DNA of 13,352 nt from Desulfobacterales bacterium (GCA_030066455.1 JASJBQ010000059.1:1-13352), one strand, 5' to 3'. Shown: positions 1-6,420, numbered from the stretch's first letter. Made by a program: numbers and translations. Notes: a model not told the origin generated them from the letters alone.

Positions 1-60
1 CCCGCGGCTTTCCTTCCCTGATTGACACCAAGTCTGGCTCTGTCACTTGGCTTCACCTTC

Positions 61-77
61 AGCAAAATTCGCACCAA
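61..77 (-). promoter_or_regulatory. Candidate sigma-54 (-24/-12) promoter
   Basis: Read on the minus strand the site is TTGGTGCGAATTTTGCT. Against the sigma-54 consensus YTGGCACG-N4-TTGCW it keeps the invariant GG and GC with exactly ten bases between them, plus the CG and the full TTGCT; only the CA after GG differs (TG). Transcription would start near position 50 and run left out of the window. A purine-rich stretch read on the minus strand as CAGGGAAGGA (about 11-20) would then be a ribosome-binding site for a start codon just past the left edge. The match and spacing are seen; function is inferred. Confidence 0.5.
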
Positions 78-113
78 TTTTGACCTTAGACACGGTCAGA
101 GAAATAAAAATTG

Positions 114-126
114 CAAATAATTGATA
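114..126 (-). promoter_or_regulatory. IHF-like binding site
   Basis: On the minus strand this reads TATCAATTATTTG, a full match to the IHF core consensus WATCAA-N4-TTR, inside a strongly AT-rich stretch. It lies about 65-75 bases upstream of the start predicted from the sigma-54-like promoter at 61-77. That is where IHF usually bends DNA so that a distant activator can touch sigma-54 polymerase. A short AT-rich consensus can match by chance, so its position is the main support. Confidence 0.4.
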
Positions 127-177
127 ATTATATAAAATCTATCACCATTCCAGATTCAGAAACTATCAAGAATCAAA

Positions 178-198
178 GGTATTCCCCTGGGTATTACC
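178..198. promoter_or_regulatory. Candidate upstream activator palindrome
   Basis: A 21-base imperfect palindrome, GGTATTCCCC-T-GGGTATTACC, pairs 8 of 10 positions around a central T. It is centred about 140 bases upstream of the start inferred for the sigma-54-like promoter, within the usual range for enhancer-binding activators. A second, perfect 10-base palindrome (ATAGCGCTAT, 209-218) lies just beyond it. The responsible regulator is not identifiable from this window. Confidence 0.3.
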
Positions 199-251
199 TC
201 TTTTTCCTATAGCGCTATGTAATGTTTTTCATAGGGTAAAAATTTTTTCCG

Positions 252-287
252 GTGTAAAAGAAAACCCCGGCCACAGGGCCGGGGTTT
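252..287 (-). terminator. Rho-independent terminator of the TRAP operon
   Basis: A perfect 11-base-pair stem (262-272 with 277-287, AAACCCCGGCC/GGCCGGGGTTT) closes a four-base loop. On the minus strand the stem is followed by TTTTCTTTTA, a U-rich tail. It begins 30 bases after the dctP stop codon, so it ends the leftward operon transcript. This is a textbook intrinsic terminator. Confidence 0.92.
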
Positions 288-316
288 GAGGCGTAGCGCG
301 TTTGGCTATGTCACTT

Positions 317-1456
317 CTATTTCTTCAGGGCATACTTGTCTGCGATCACGTTGTAGTAGGCGTTCTCGGAGACCGAGCCCCAGACGCCCACCTGGGCCTT
401 GAACTTCTTGAAGGCCTCGTGGACCTTGCGGCTCATGGGATCCTTGTCGGCCTCCTCCTCAAGGGTTTCCTTGGCGAGCGCGCGCAGTTCCGCCAGCAGT
501 TCCTCCGGGAAACGCACCAGATTGACGTTGTGCTCGGAGATGAGCTTCTGCAGGGCCGCCCCGTTGCCGGCCTCGAACTCGCAGAGGCTCCACATATTGG
601 TTTCGGCGGCCACGGCATCGATGGTCTGCTGCAGTTCGACCGGCAGGGACTCGTAGGCCTTCTTGTTGAACATGACCTCCAGGCAGGTGCCCGGCTCGTG
701 CCAGCCCGGGTAGTAGTAGTTCTTGGCAGCCTTGTAGAAGCCCATGCGCAGGTCGTGCATGGGGCCGACCCACTCGGTGGCATCGATCACACCGCGCTCG
801 AGCGAGGTGAAGATCTCGCCGCCGGGCAGGAGCACTACGGTGCCGCCGGCCTTGCTGATGACCTTTCCGCCCAGACCGGGAATCCGCATCTTGAGCCCCT
901 TGTAGTCATCAATGGTGTTCATGTCCTTGCGGAACCAGCCGCCCATCTGAACGCCCGTGTTGCCCTGGGGACGTGGAATGACGTTGAAGGGCGCGTAGAC
1001 TTCCTCCCAGAGCTCAAGACCGCCGCCGCTGTAAAACCAGGCATTGATCCCCTGGGGGTTGAAGCCGAAGGGTACGGCGGCGAACCACTGGGCCGCGGGC
1101 ACCTTGCCTGCCCAGTAGTAGGAGGCGCCGCTGCCGCATTCCACCGTGCCATCGGATACGGCGTCGAACACGCCCAGAGGGGGCACGAGCTCGCCGCCGG
1201 CAAAAACCTGGATTTTGAGCTGTCCGCCGGTGGCCTCCTCAACCCGTTTGGCAAACCGCTCCGCTCCGGTCTGCAGCACCGGCAGGTTGGGCGGCCAGGT
1301 GGTGACCATCTTCCACTCGTAGGTTTTCTTGGGCTGCACCGCCGGGCCTTTGGCTTCCTCCTGTTTCTGCTGGGCGCACGCGGCCAGACCGGCGGTCGTG
1401 GCCAGGGCGCCGGCGGCGGTCATACCGGCCTTCTTTAGAAAATCGCGTCTTTCCAT
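317..1456 (-). CDS. dctP: TRAP transporter substrate-binding protein (DctP/TakP-like)
   Basis: Extracytoplasmic ligand-binding subunit of the TRAP transporter encoded just upstream; it hands substrate to the DctQM membrane complex. The 379-residue product starts MERRDFLKK: a twin-arginine signal is followed by a lipobox LAAC with Cys27, so it looks like a Tat-exported lipoprotein. The mature part carries the family hallmarks, an MRIPGLGG segment whose Arg191 should clamp the ligand carboxylate, and an ATEWVGP segment (Glu228-Trp229) matching the 2-oxo-acid binder TakP of Rhodobacter. A 2-oxo acid or other carboxylate is therefore the likely ligand, by inference. The ATG at 1465 directly abuts the AGGAG and cannot be served by it; the ATG at 1456 has a 9-base spacing and was chosen. 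It is the last gene of the operon, 217 bases after dctM. Confidence 0.93.
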   Translation of the reverse strand: MERRDFLKKAGMTAAGALATTAGLAACAQQKQEEAKGPAVQPKKTYEWKMVTTWPPNLPVLQTGAERFAKRVEEATGGQLKIQVFAGGELVPPLGVFDAVSDGTVECGSGASYYWAGKVPAAQWFAAVPFGFNPQGINAWFYSGGGLELWEEVYAPFNVIPRPQGNTGVQMGGWFRKDMNTIDDYKGLKMRIPGLGGKVISKAGGTVVLLPGGEIFTSLERGVIDATEWVGPMHDLRMGFYKAAKNYYYPGWHEPGTCLEVMFNKKAYESLPVELQQTIDAVAAETNMWSLCEFEAGNGAALQKLISEHNVNLVRFPEELLAELRALAKETLEEEADKDPMSRKVHEAFKKFKAQVGVWGSVSENAYYNVIADKYALKK

Positions 1457-1525
1457 ACCTTCCATCTCCTTTGCTGCGGGTTTAAGGGTAGGAACGATCG
1501 ACAGGACATCCCCAATGGATTTCTT

Positions 1526-1615
1526 GCACCGGTGCGAAAGGCGGCGCTGATACCCCGCCTTCCAACCGAATTGTTCTGACGGCGGCCCGGGACCGGTCCC
1601 CTCATCGGGGGGACC
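1526..1615 (-). promoter_or_regulatory. Hairpins in the dctM-dctP gap
   Basis: The 217-base spacer between dctM and dctP has no open frame worth keeping but contains two stem-loops. One is GGTCCCC/GGGGACC (1595-1601 with 1609-1615, seven-base loop). The other is AAGGCGG/CCGCCTT (1538-1544 with 1555-1561, ten-base loop). A perfect palindrome GCACCGGTGC lies at 1526-1535. Neither stem has a U-run on the minus strand, so they are not ordinary terminators. They could stabilise or process the mRNA so that dctP is made in excess over the membrane subunits. I see no convincing internal promoter. Confidence 0.45.
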
Positions 1616-1673
1616 AATGCTTGCGAAACGGGCCTGCTACCGGCCAGAGCGCCTGGCAGCGTCGCCAAACGGG

Positions 1674-2999
1674 TTAACTGCCGAAAACGACCTTGGGCAG
1701 CCAAGTGACCAGAATGGGAAAAAACACCACGATCAGCAATCCGATCAATTGGAAAACGACAAAGGGTATGATGCCCCGGTAAATATGACCCGTGCTGATC
1801 TCCGGCGGTGTGACGGCCTTGAGATAGAACAGCGAAAAGCCGAAGGGCGGCGTCATGAACGAGGTCTGGAGGTTCACGGCGATCAGGATGCAGAACCAGG
1901 CCGGGTCGAAGCCGAACTCGATCATGATGGGTGCCAGCACGGGCACGTGGATAAAGGTGATTTCGATAAAGTCCAGAAAAAAGCCAATGACGAAAATCAG
2001 GCCCATGACGATGGCCAGAACGGTCCACTGGCCGTGGTTGGCGGCGATGCCGCCCAGGAAGTCGCGCACCAGCTCATCCCCGCCCATGCCACGAAATACC
2101 AGGCCGAAGGAAGCCGCGCCCACCAAAATGATGAACACCATGCAGGTGAGCTGCATGGTGGAGTGCATCACTTCCCGCAGGATCTTCAGGTTGAATTTTT
2201 TATTGACGATGGTCAGCAAGGTGGCGCCCACGGCCCCTACGCCGGCCGCCTCGGTGGGCGAGGCCACGCCGGCAAAAATCGAGCCCAGCACGGCCACCAT
2301 CAGAAACAGGGGCGGAAACAGGGCCCGAGAAAACCGGCGGAACATCTCCCGGGGGGTGATCTGGGCCAATTCCTCGGCCGGTATGGCCGGCGCCCAGTCC
2401 GGCTTGATGTTGGAAACGATCAGGATGTAGAGGATATAGAGACCCACCAGCACCAGTCCCGGCAGCACGGCACCCATGAAGAGGTCGCCCACGGGCACCC
2501 CGACGATGTCGCCGATCAGGACCAGCACGATGCTGGGGGGGATGATCTGCCCAAGGGTGCCCGAGGCCGATACCGTACCGGTGGCCATCTCTTTCTGGTA
2601 GCCGCGCTTGAGCATGGTGGGTACCGCCAGGAGGCCCATGGTCACCACGGTGGCCCCCACGATGCCGGTGGAGGCGCCTAACAGGGCCCCCACGACCACC
2701 ACCGATATGGCCAGCCCGCCGCGCATCCGGCCGAAAGCCAGCCCCATGGTGTCCAGCAGTTCCTCCGCCAGCCCGGAACGCTCCAGCATGACCCCCATAA
2801 ATACGAACAGGGGCACGGCCAGCAGGGTGACATTGGTCATCACCCCCCAAATCCGCAACGGCAGCAGATTGAAGAATTCCCAGCCGAAACCGATGAGACC
2901 GAAGACCAGGGCCGTGCCCATCAGGGTGAAGGTAACGGGAAACCCTGCCATCAGGAGGATCGTCAGGGCCAGAAACATCCATCCGGGCAGGTATTCCAT
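1674..2999 (-). CDS. dctM: TRAP transporter large permease subunit (DctM)
   Basis: The 441-residue integral membrane subunit forms the sodium-coupled translocation path of the TRAP system. It is hydrophobic throughout, with roughly a dozen predicted membrane segments. Recognisable family stretches are LAVPLFVFMGVMLERSGLAE, GALLGASTGIVGATVVTMG, the GTLGQIIPPSIVLVLIG loop with its paired prolines, and a second-half SFMTPPFGFSLFYLK repeat counterpart. Its length is normal for the family. The ATG overlaps the dctQ stop codon by one base (TGATG), which implies translational coupling, and a GGAGG lies upstream inside dctQ. The protein works as a complex with DctQ and DctP in the inner membrane. Confidence 0.95.
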   Translation of the reverse strand: MEYLPGWMFLALTILLMAGFPVTFTLMGTALVFGLIGFGWEFFNLLPLRIWGVMTNVTLLAVPLFVFMGVMLERSGLAEELLDTMGLAFGRMRGGLAISVVVVGALLGASTGIVGATVVTMGLLAVPTMLKRGYQKEMATGTVSASGTLGQIIPPSIVLVLIGDIVGVPVGDLFMGAVLPGLVLVGLYILYILIVSNIKPDWAPAIPAEELAQITPREMFRRFSRALFPPLFLMVAVLGSIFAGVASPTEAAGVGAVGATLLTIVNKKFNLKILREVMHSTMQLTCMVFIILVGAASFGLVFRGMGGDELVRDFLGGIAANHGQWTVLAIVMGLIFVIGFFLDFIEITFIHVPVLAPIMIEFGFDPAWFCILIAVNLQTSFMTPPFGFSLFYLKAVTPPEISTGHIYRGIIPFVVFQLIGLLIVVFFPILVTWLPKVVFGS

Positions 3000-3529
3000 C
3001 AGTGGCCGCCCTCCGTCTCGATCGGGCGGCCCATGATGGTCAGATAACTCTTGATCCCTAAAGAAACGCCCTGCAGCAGGACCAGGGTGAAGCCGGCGGG
3101 GATGCAGGCCTTCAGGAGGTAGCGGTAGGGGATCCCCCCCGGGTCGGGCGAGCCCTCCATCACCAGCCAGGCGTTGTAGACGAATTTAAGCGAGGTGGCG
3201 ATGATCATGTAGCAGCCGGGGATCAGAAAGAAAATGACCCCGATCAGGTTGATCCAGGCCTGGGTCTTGGGGCTGCACCGCTGATAGAAGATATCGACGC
3301 GGACATGGCCGTCCTTTAACAGGGTATAGCCGGCCCCCATCAGAAAGATGAAGGCGAAAAGGTGCCACTCGAGCTCCTGGGTGAAAACGAAGCTGGTCTT
3401 GAAGGCGTAGCGCATGACGACGTCGACGAAAACGACGACCACCACCACGGCCGTCGACCAGGCCACAAAATTGCCGACCCAGGTGTTCAGGGTATCAATC
3501 CACTTGCAGATCTTTTCAAGCACTCGCAT
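2999..3529 (-). CDS. dctQ: TRAP transporter small permease subunit (DctQ)
   Basis: A 176-residue membrane protein with four predicted helices, roughly residues 18-38, 50-70, 92-112 and 138-158. The QELEWHLFAFIFLMGAGYTLLKDGHVRVD segment is typical of DctQ, with the conserved Glu-Trp at the start of helix 2 and a basic loop after it. It pairs with DctM in the inner membrane and is the first gene of the operon. The ATG is preceded only by a weak purine-poor leader (GGCGGCGATCG), so initiation may be modest. An out-of-frame ATG lies 13 bases upstream. The order Q-M-P, with the binding protein last, differs from the more usual P-Q-M. Confidence 0.93.
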   Translation of the reverse strand: MRVLEKICKWIDTLNTWVGNFVAWSTAVVVVVVFVDVVMRYAFKTSFVFTQELEWHLFAFIFLMGAGYTLLKDGHVRVDIFYQRCSPKTQAWINLIGVIFFLIPGCYMIIATSLKFVYNAWLVMEGSPDPGGIPYRYLLKACIPAGFTLVLLQGVSLGIKSYLTIMGRPIETEGGH

Positions 3530-3659
3530 CGATCGCCGCCATCCAGAAAACCAATCCGATTATCCCCAACCCGCCGTATCGGGTCCCTTCGGCGCCGGCA
3601 GACCACCCGCATCAGTCCAGGCTCGCTTAACGCACATGACACTTTTTTTCAACAGATAC

Positions 3660-3688
3660 CGTATATTAGGGATTAAATATTATGTCAA
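3660..3688 (-). promoter_or_regulatory. Sigma-70-type promoter of dctQMP
   Basis: On the minus strand a perfect -35 TTGACA (3683-3688) is followed after exactly 17 bases by TATACG (3660-3665), a four-of-six match to the -10 box. The start would be near 3653, giving a leader of about 124 bases before dctQ. The surrounding DNA is AT-rich relative to the genes. This is the best candidate for driving the transporter operon. Confidence 0.6.
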
Positions 3689-3691
3689 TAG

Positions 3692-3706
3692 ATGAATGGC
3701 ATTCAT
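3692..3706. promoter_or_regulatory. Perfect palindrome next to the -35 box (operator candidate)
   Basis: ATGAATG-G-CATTCAT is a perfect seven-base-arm inverted repeat with a one-base centre. It lies three bases upstream of the -35 hexamer of the dctQMP promoter. That position suits either an activator or a repressor dimer responding to the transported substrate. No regulator gene is present in the window, so the binding protein cannot be named. Confidence 0.4.
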
Positions 3707-3856
3707 TTTTCTTGACGCTATCGGCGGACGGCGATCGAATTGACCTTCCAATTGAAGTCCCAAACGCGGGGTTGTGTCAGTCGTGGACGTGGCCCTGGGG
3801 CGCTATTTGGCCGGACGGCGGCCAGAAGTCCCGCCGGGATGCCGATGCGTCTATCT

Positions 3857-4186
3857 CTATGGGTTGCTTGCGGGCCGCACCGCATCCCCGATCCAGCGGA
3901 GAAATGCAGGATGACCGCCATCGATGTCGCAAGCGACGATGCAGGGACAGTCGTAGCTGTGGAGGGCTTTTACCCGTTTGACCAGCGCGGGCATTCGTGC
4001 GGCGGTGGTTTTGGCGATCATGACGGTTTCGCGATCGTTTTGCAGCGCCCCCTCCCAGACGTAGATGCTCTGCATGCCATCCAGGATGTTGACGCAGGCC
4101 GCCAGCTTCTCGTTGACCAGCGTTTCACCGATGCGCCGGGCCTCATCCTGGCTTCCGGCCGTCATATACACGAGTTGGAGCGCCAT
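3857..4186 (-). CDS. cutA: CutA1-type divalent cation tolerance protein
   Basis: A 109-residue protein of the small trimeric CutA1 family, linked in Escherichia coli to copper and other divalent metal tolerance; its biochemical role is still unsettled. Family features are visible in order: MALQLVYMTAGSQDEA (first strand and helix), NEKLAACVNI with the conserved cysteine, the YVWEG strand, the ETVMIAKT strand and the C-terminal helix HPAFLRWI. No signal peptide is present, so it should be cytoplasmic. An in-frame ATG 48 bases further upstream would add a 16-residue basic extension unlike the family, so I chose the internal ATG, although its ribosome-binding site is weak. It lies 75 bases after the small gene at 4262-4459. 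Confidence 0.9.
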   Translation of the reverse strand: MALQLVYMTAGSQDEARRIGETLVNEKLAACVNILDGMQSIYVWEGALQNDRETVMIAKTTAARMPALVKRVKALHSYDCPCIVACDIDGGHPAFLRWIGDAVRPASNP

Positions 4187-4261
4187 GTCTTCGTACCAGC
4201 CTTTCCGGGACCGCCCGCCGGACGCAAGCGGCAAGGGTGCGGGAAAACGCTAACGGCGCGA

Positions 4262-4459
4262 TCAACCGCCGCGGCCGTCGTCGCAGGGTTCGTCCTCGAC
4301 GTCAAAGCGCGTGTTCTCGGCCGAGCCGGGGCGGGTACAGACCGGCAGGGGCTCGCTTTCCGCCCACCGGGCCTGGCAGCAGCCCGAACGTTCGAGATCC
4401 TGCGGTGTCGCTTCGACCTCACGACCGTTATTTTGACGTTTATGGGTTTTGGTGGCCAC
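4262..4459 (-). CDS. Small four-cysteine protein of unknown function
   Basis: A 65-residue product starting at GTG, preceded by a clear AGGAGAGG about 8-9 bases upstream (AGGAG read on the minus strand near 4469-4473). Residues 1-13 are basic (ATKTHKRQNNGR) and the rest is acidic. It contains Cys27, Cys28, Cys41 and Cys59 plus His6, enough ligands for a metal site. No signal peptide or membrane segment is seen. The start codon lies inside a perfect palindrome GGTGGCCACC (4451-4460). It lies between the hydrolase and cutA on the same strand. I do not recognise the family. The strong ribosome-binding site argues that it is real; its small size is the main doubt. Confidence 0.55.
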   Translation of the reverse strand: MATKTHKRQNNGREVEATPQDLERSGCCQARWAESEPLPVCTRPGSAENTRFDVEDEPCDDGRGG

Positions 4460-4567
4460 CGTGGCCTCTCCTACTGATCGGATTGACGATTAGAGCGCCA
4501 AACTAAACGAAAACCGGCCGCTTGTAAAGTCATCCCCCACAGCTGGCGCCGAGGACCGGGAAGCGCG

Positions 4568-5338
4568 CTAAAGGATTGTCCGCCGGATGAATTCGCGGAT
4601 GGCCGCGTTGACGGCCGCGGGCTGCTCCACCGGGGCCAGATGGCCGGCCCGGGGAACGATGCAGCGTCTGGCGCCGTCAATCTGTCCAACCAGGTAGTCA
4701 CTGTATTTCACCGGGGTGAGTTTATCGTCGGCACCGCAGATGACCAGCACGGGCAGGTTGATTTCCGTCAGCCGGTCCATGACATCGAAACGGTCGCAGG
4801 CACGATAGTCCGCAGCCGTCACCGCCGGCGGACAGACGGCCGTGAGGGCCTCGACCGGGGCCAGCCTGGCGGGCGGGGTTGCCGGGGATGCCGCCACGCG
4901 AGCGGTGAGGGCGACAAAGCCCGGGTAGTCCTGGGCGATCAGGTCGAAGATTTCCGGTTGCACCCGCAGGCGGGCGCCCGTGCCGATGAGGATACCGCCG
5001 GCCAGCGTCTGCGGGTGGTCGATCAGCATCTGCAGGGCGATGGCGCCCCCCAGGCTCAGGCCGCAAGGGATGGGCCGGGTGAATCCGCGCTCGCGGATAA
5101 AGGCTGTCACGGCCGCGGCGTATGCCGCCACGCTGTCCAGACTGGGCGGATCGCTCCGACCGTGGCCGGGCAGGTCGACGGCCACCGTGTTGAGGCTCGC
5201 ACTGAGATCCTCGAGCTGTCGCCGCCAGAATTCCCCGGCCAAACCCGAACCGTGCACAAAAACCACCGTGGGGGCATCCGCCCGGGCCTCCGGCCGACCG
5301 ACAAGGAACGCCATGCCCTTTGCTTTGGCTTCGATCAT
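4568..5338 (-). CDS. Alpha/beta-fold hydrolase
   Basis: A 256-residue cytoplasmic hydrolase of the alpha/beta-fold superfamily, resembling enol-lactonase, esterase and BioH-type enzymes; the substrate cannot be read from sequence. An oxyanion segment VFVHGSGLAGEFW leads into VDLPGHGRSD, then the nucleophile elbow CGLSLGG (Ser95), the acid in CGADDKLTP (Asp205) and the base in RAGHLAP (His233), so the triad is complete. The open frame continues far upstream, antisense to the methyltransferase gene, but that extension has no family similarity. The ATG at 5338 follows AAAGGG at five bases and fits the usual domain start. It diverges from the methyltransferase, and the small gene and cutA follow on the same strand. 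Confidence 0.88.
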   Translation of the reverse strand: MIEAKAKGMAFLVGRPEARADAPTVVFVHGSGLAGEFWRRQLEDLSASLNTVAVDLPGHGRSDPPSLDSVAAYAAAVTAFIRERGFTRPIPCGLSLGGAIALQMLIDHPQTLAGGILIGTGARLRVQPEIFDLIAQDYPGFVALTARVAASPATPPARLAPVEALTAVCPPAVTAADYRACDRFDVMDRLTEINLPVLVICGADDKLTPVKYSDYLVGQIDGARRCIVPRAGHLAPVEQPAAVNAAIREFIRRTIL

Positions 5339-5375
5339 CCAATCCCTTTCATCGCGCAACGGCACCGGGTGGTCA

Positions 5376-5404
5376 TTGCGGGTGATTTCTGCTAGAGGTA
5401 TGAG
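5376..5404 (+). promoter_or_regulatory. Possible promoter of the RNA methyltransferase gene
   Basis: TTGCGG (5376-5381) and TATGAG (5399-5404) are separated by 17 bases in the 117-base divergent gap and would start transcription near 5411. The match is only three and four of six, so this is a weak call. It is the best pair I find ahead of the gene. Confidence 0.25.
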
Positions 5405-5455
5405 GAGTGCGGTCGATTGCCCGCAGCGGCCCAATACAAAGTCCAGGGGTGTGAA

Positions 5456-6031
5456 ATGGGATTGCGACAGCTTCGCCGCAAACTGCAGCAGCAACGCATT
5501 GCCGCCCGCAAGCGTTTCCGCCGACAGAAAAACGCCAACCGGCTGGCCGCACCGGGCGCCCACAGCTTCATCATCGTCCTCGACAGCCTCAAGCCGCACT
5601 TCAACGTGGGCAAGATCTTCCGCAGCGCCGATGCCTTCGGGGCCCGCGAGGTGCACCTGGTGGGCATCGACTTCTTTGACCCCGCCCCTTCGATGGGCTC
5701 CTTCAAGTGGGTGCCGGCGCGCTTTCACGCGAGCTTCGCCAGCGTCCACCATGAGTTGGCCGCCCGGAACTACAGCCTGTTTGCCCTCGCGCCGGAATCC
5801 GGCCGCCCGCTTCACGCCCAGCCCCTGCCGCGGCGCAGCGCGTTCATCTTCGGCCACGAGGAGTACGGCCTCAGTTTCGACCCGGCGGACTACCCCGACA
5901 TTCGACCCCTCACCATCCCTCAGTTCGGTCAGGTGCAGAGCCTCAACGTCAGCAACGCCGCTTCGGTGGTCATGTGGGAATTTCTGCGCCGGCATCACCT
6001 GGATGCGGGATCGTCAAGCCCAACGAACTGA
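5456..6031 (+). CDS. TrmH/SpoU-family RNA 2'-O-methyltransferase
   Basis: A 191-residue SPOUT-class enzyme that should transfer methyl from S-adenosylmethionine to a ribose 2'-hydroxyl in tRNA or rRNA. All three SpoU motifs are visible. Motif 1 is NVGKIFRSADAFG (residues 50-62, with Arg56 at the catalytic position), motif 2 is FIFGHEEYGLS (130-140), and motif 3 is SLNVSNAASVV (162-172), which forms the knotted cofactor pocket. A basic N-terminus (residues 4-25, rich in Arg, Lys and Gln) may bind RNA. The ATG at 5456 follows AGGGG by six bases; an upstream in-frame TTG at 5417 lacks such a site. Which nucleotide it modifies cannot be decided here. It overlaps no neighbour but ends 8 bases from the convergent gene. 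Confidence 0.9.
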   Translation: MGLRQLRRKLQQQRIAARKRFRRQKNANRLAAPGAHSFIIVLDSLKPHFNVGKIFRSADAFGAREVHLVGIDFFDPAPSMGSFKWVPARFHASFASVHHELAARNYSLFALAPESGRPLHAQPLPRRSAFIFGHEEYGLSFDPADYPDIRPLTIPQFGQVQSLNVSNAASVVMWEFLRRHHLDAGSSSPTN

Positions 6032-6039
6032 ATCCACGC

Positions 6040-6393
6040 TCAAGGTCGGATGATAGTGTCGATGCCCTTGATGTTGATGTCCAGCGGGCGGATGCAAAGC
6101 GCCGGCGGGTCCCCCGGCTGGAATTCGACCCTGAACGTATCGAAAACCCCCCCTAAAAACATGTCGACCCGGCGCGTGCGTTCGATGAAGATGCCGGCGC
6201 GGTCGTAGATAATGTCCCCTTGGGCGTCCTTGACGATCAGCACGGCGAAGAGCTCCTTCTGCCCCATTTTGACCTTGAAGCGGTCCCCCAGGGCCAGACC
6301 GGTGTCGGCCAGTTGGCTGGCGGGAATCAGGATGCCGCGGCGCCGGGGGTCGTCGAGGGCCAGACGCTCCGGCCCGTTGGTTTTCGATACCAT
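6040..6393 (-). CDS. Hypothetical protein, beta-rich, 117 residues
   Basis: I do not recognise this family. The product has a polar, basic N-terminus, then RRGILIPASQLADTGLALGDRFKVKMGQKELFAVLIVKD, alternating short hydrophobic strands with turns in a way that recalls AbrB-like or swapped-barrel folds. A second beta-rich half follows: IIYDRAGIFIERTRRVDMFLGGVFDTFRVEF, ending in a proline-rich tail. No signal peptide, membrane helix or catalytic signature is evident. The ATG is preceded by GGAGGAAGG at a slightly long spacing. It lies 98 bases downstream of the sensor kinase on the same strand, so it may be read as part of that transcript. Codon use resembles its neighbours, supporting a real gene. 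Confidence 0.75.
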   Translation of the reverse strand: MVSKTNGPERLALDDPRRRGILIPASQLADTGLALGDRFKVKMGQKELFAVLIVKDAQGDIIYDRAGIFIERTRRVDMFLGGVFDTFRVEFQPGDPPALCIRPLDINIKGIDTIIRP

Positions 6394-6420
6394 CGTGGAA
6401 TGTCCTTCCTCCGTGTAGAC

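Larger units (their letters stand above)
1..261. other. AT-rich intergenic region, no clear gene
   Basis: No convincing coding sequence is present and base composition is much richer in A and T than the genes around it. A short minus-strand frame from a GTG at 46 to the window edge (starting MTEPDLVSIREG) could be the beginning of a gene. It conflicts with the promoter at 61-77, which would start transcription only about four bases before that GTG. An inverted repeat TGACC-N8-GGTCA sits at 81-98. The region most likely holds the regulatory DNA of a gene transcribed leftward out of the window. Confidence 0.5.
3530..3856. other. Intergenic region between cutA and dctQ
   Basis: This 327-base stretch holds the promoter and palindrome of the transporter operon in its left half. 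Nearer cutA is a hairpin TGGCCG-GACGG-CGGCCA (3808-3824) that lacks a U-run and is at best a weak terminator or processing site for cutA. A plus-strand frame from 3682 has a passable leader but runs antisense into cutA with implausible composition. I see no supported gene here. Confidence 0.5.

Noticed and set aside
1..46. Partial minus-strand gene from a GTG at 46
   Set aside because: The first residues look protein-like, but the sigma-54-like promoter would start transcription about four bases before it, and a better ribosome-binding stretch lies further left. Left as a possibility only.
302..1438. A 378-codon plus-strand frame antisense to dctP
   Set aside because: It mirrors the dctP codons, lacks family similarity and crosses no independent ribosome-binding site. 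It also starts only 14 bases past the TRAP terminator stem.
1617..2681. A plus-strand frame antisense to dctM
   Set aside because: Very His-, Gln- and Asp-rich, the composition expected from reading a hydrophobic membrane protein backwards. No recognisable domain.
3682..3981. A 99-codon plus-strand frame starting MSIDEWHSFFL
   Set aside because: It overlaps the 3' end of cutA in antisense, its second half is rich in Arg, Cys and Ser as shadows are, and its start lies inside the transporter promoter.
4460..4567. TTTACA-N17-TAGTTT as a promoter for the small gene
   Set aside because: The -35 is acceptable but the -10 matches only three of six, so the gap could equally be read through from the hydrolase.
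5339..5998. N-terminal extension of the hydrolase to about 476 residues
   Set aside because: The added part runs antisense to the methyltransferase, which has all three SpoU motifs. The hydrolase domain is complete from the ATG at 5338, which has its own ribosome-binding site.
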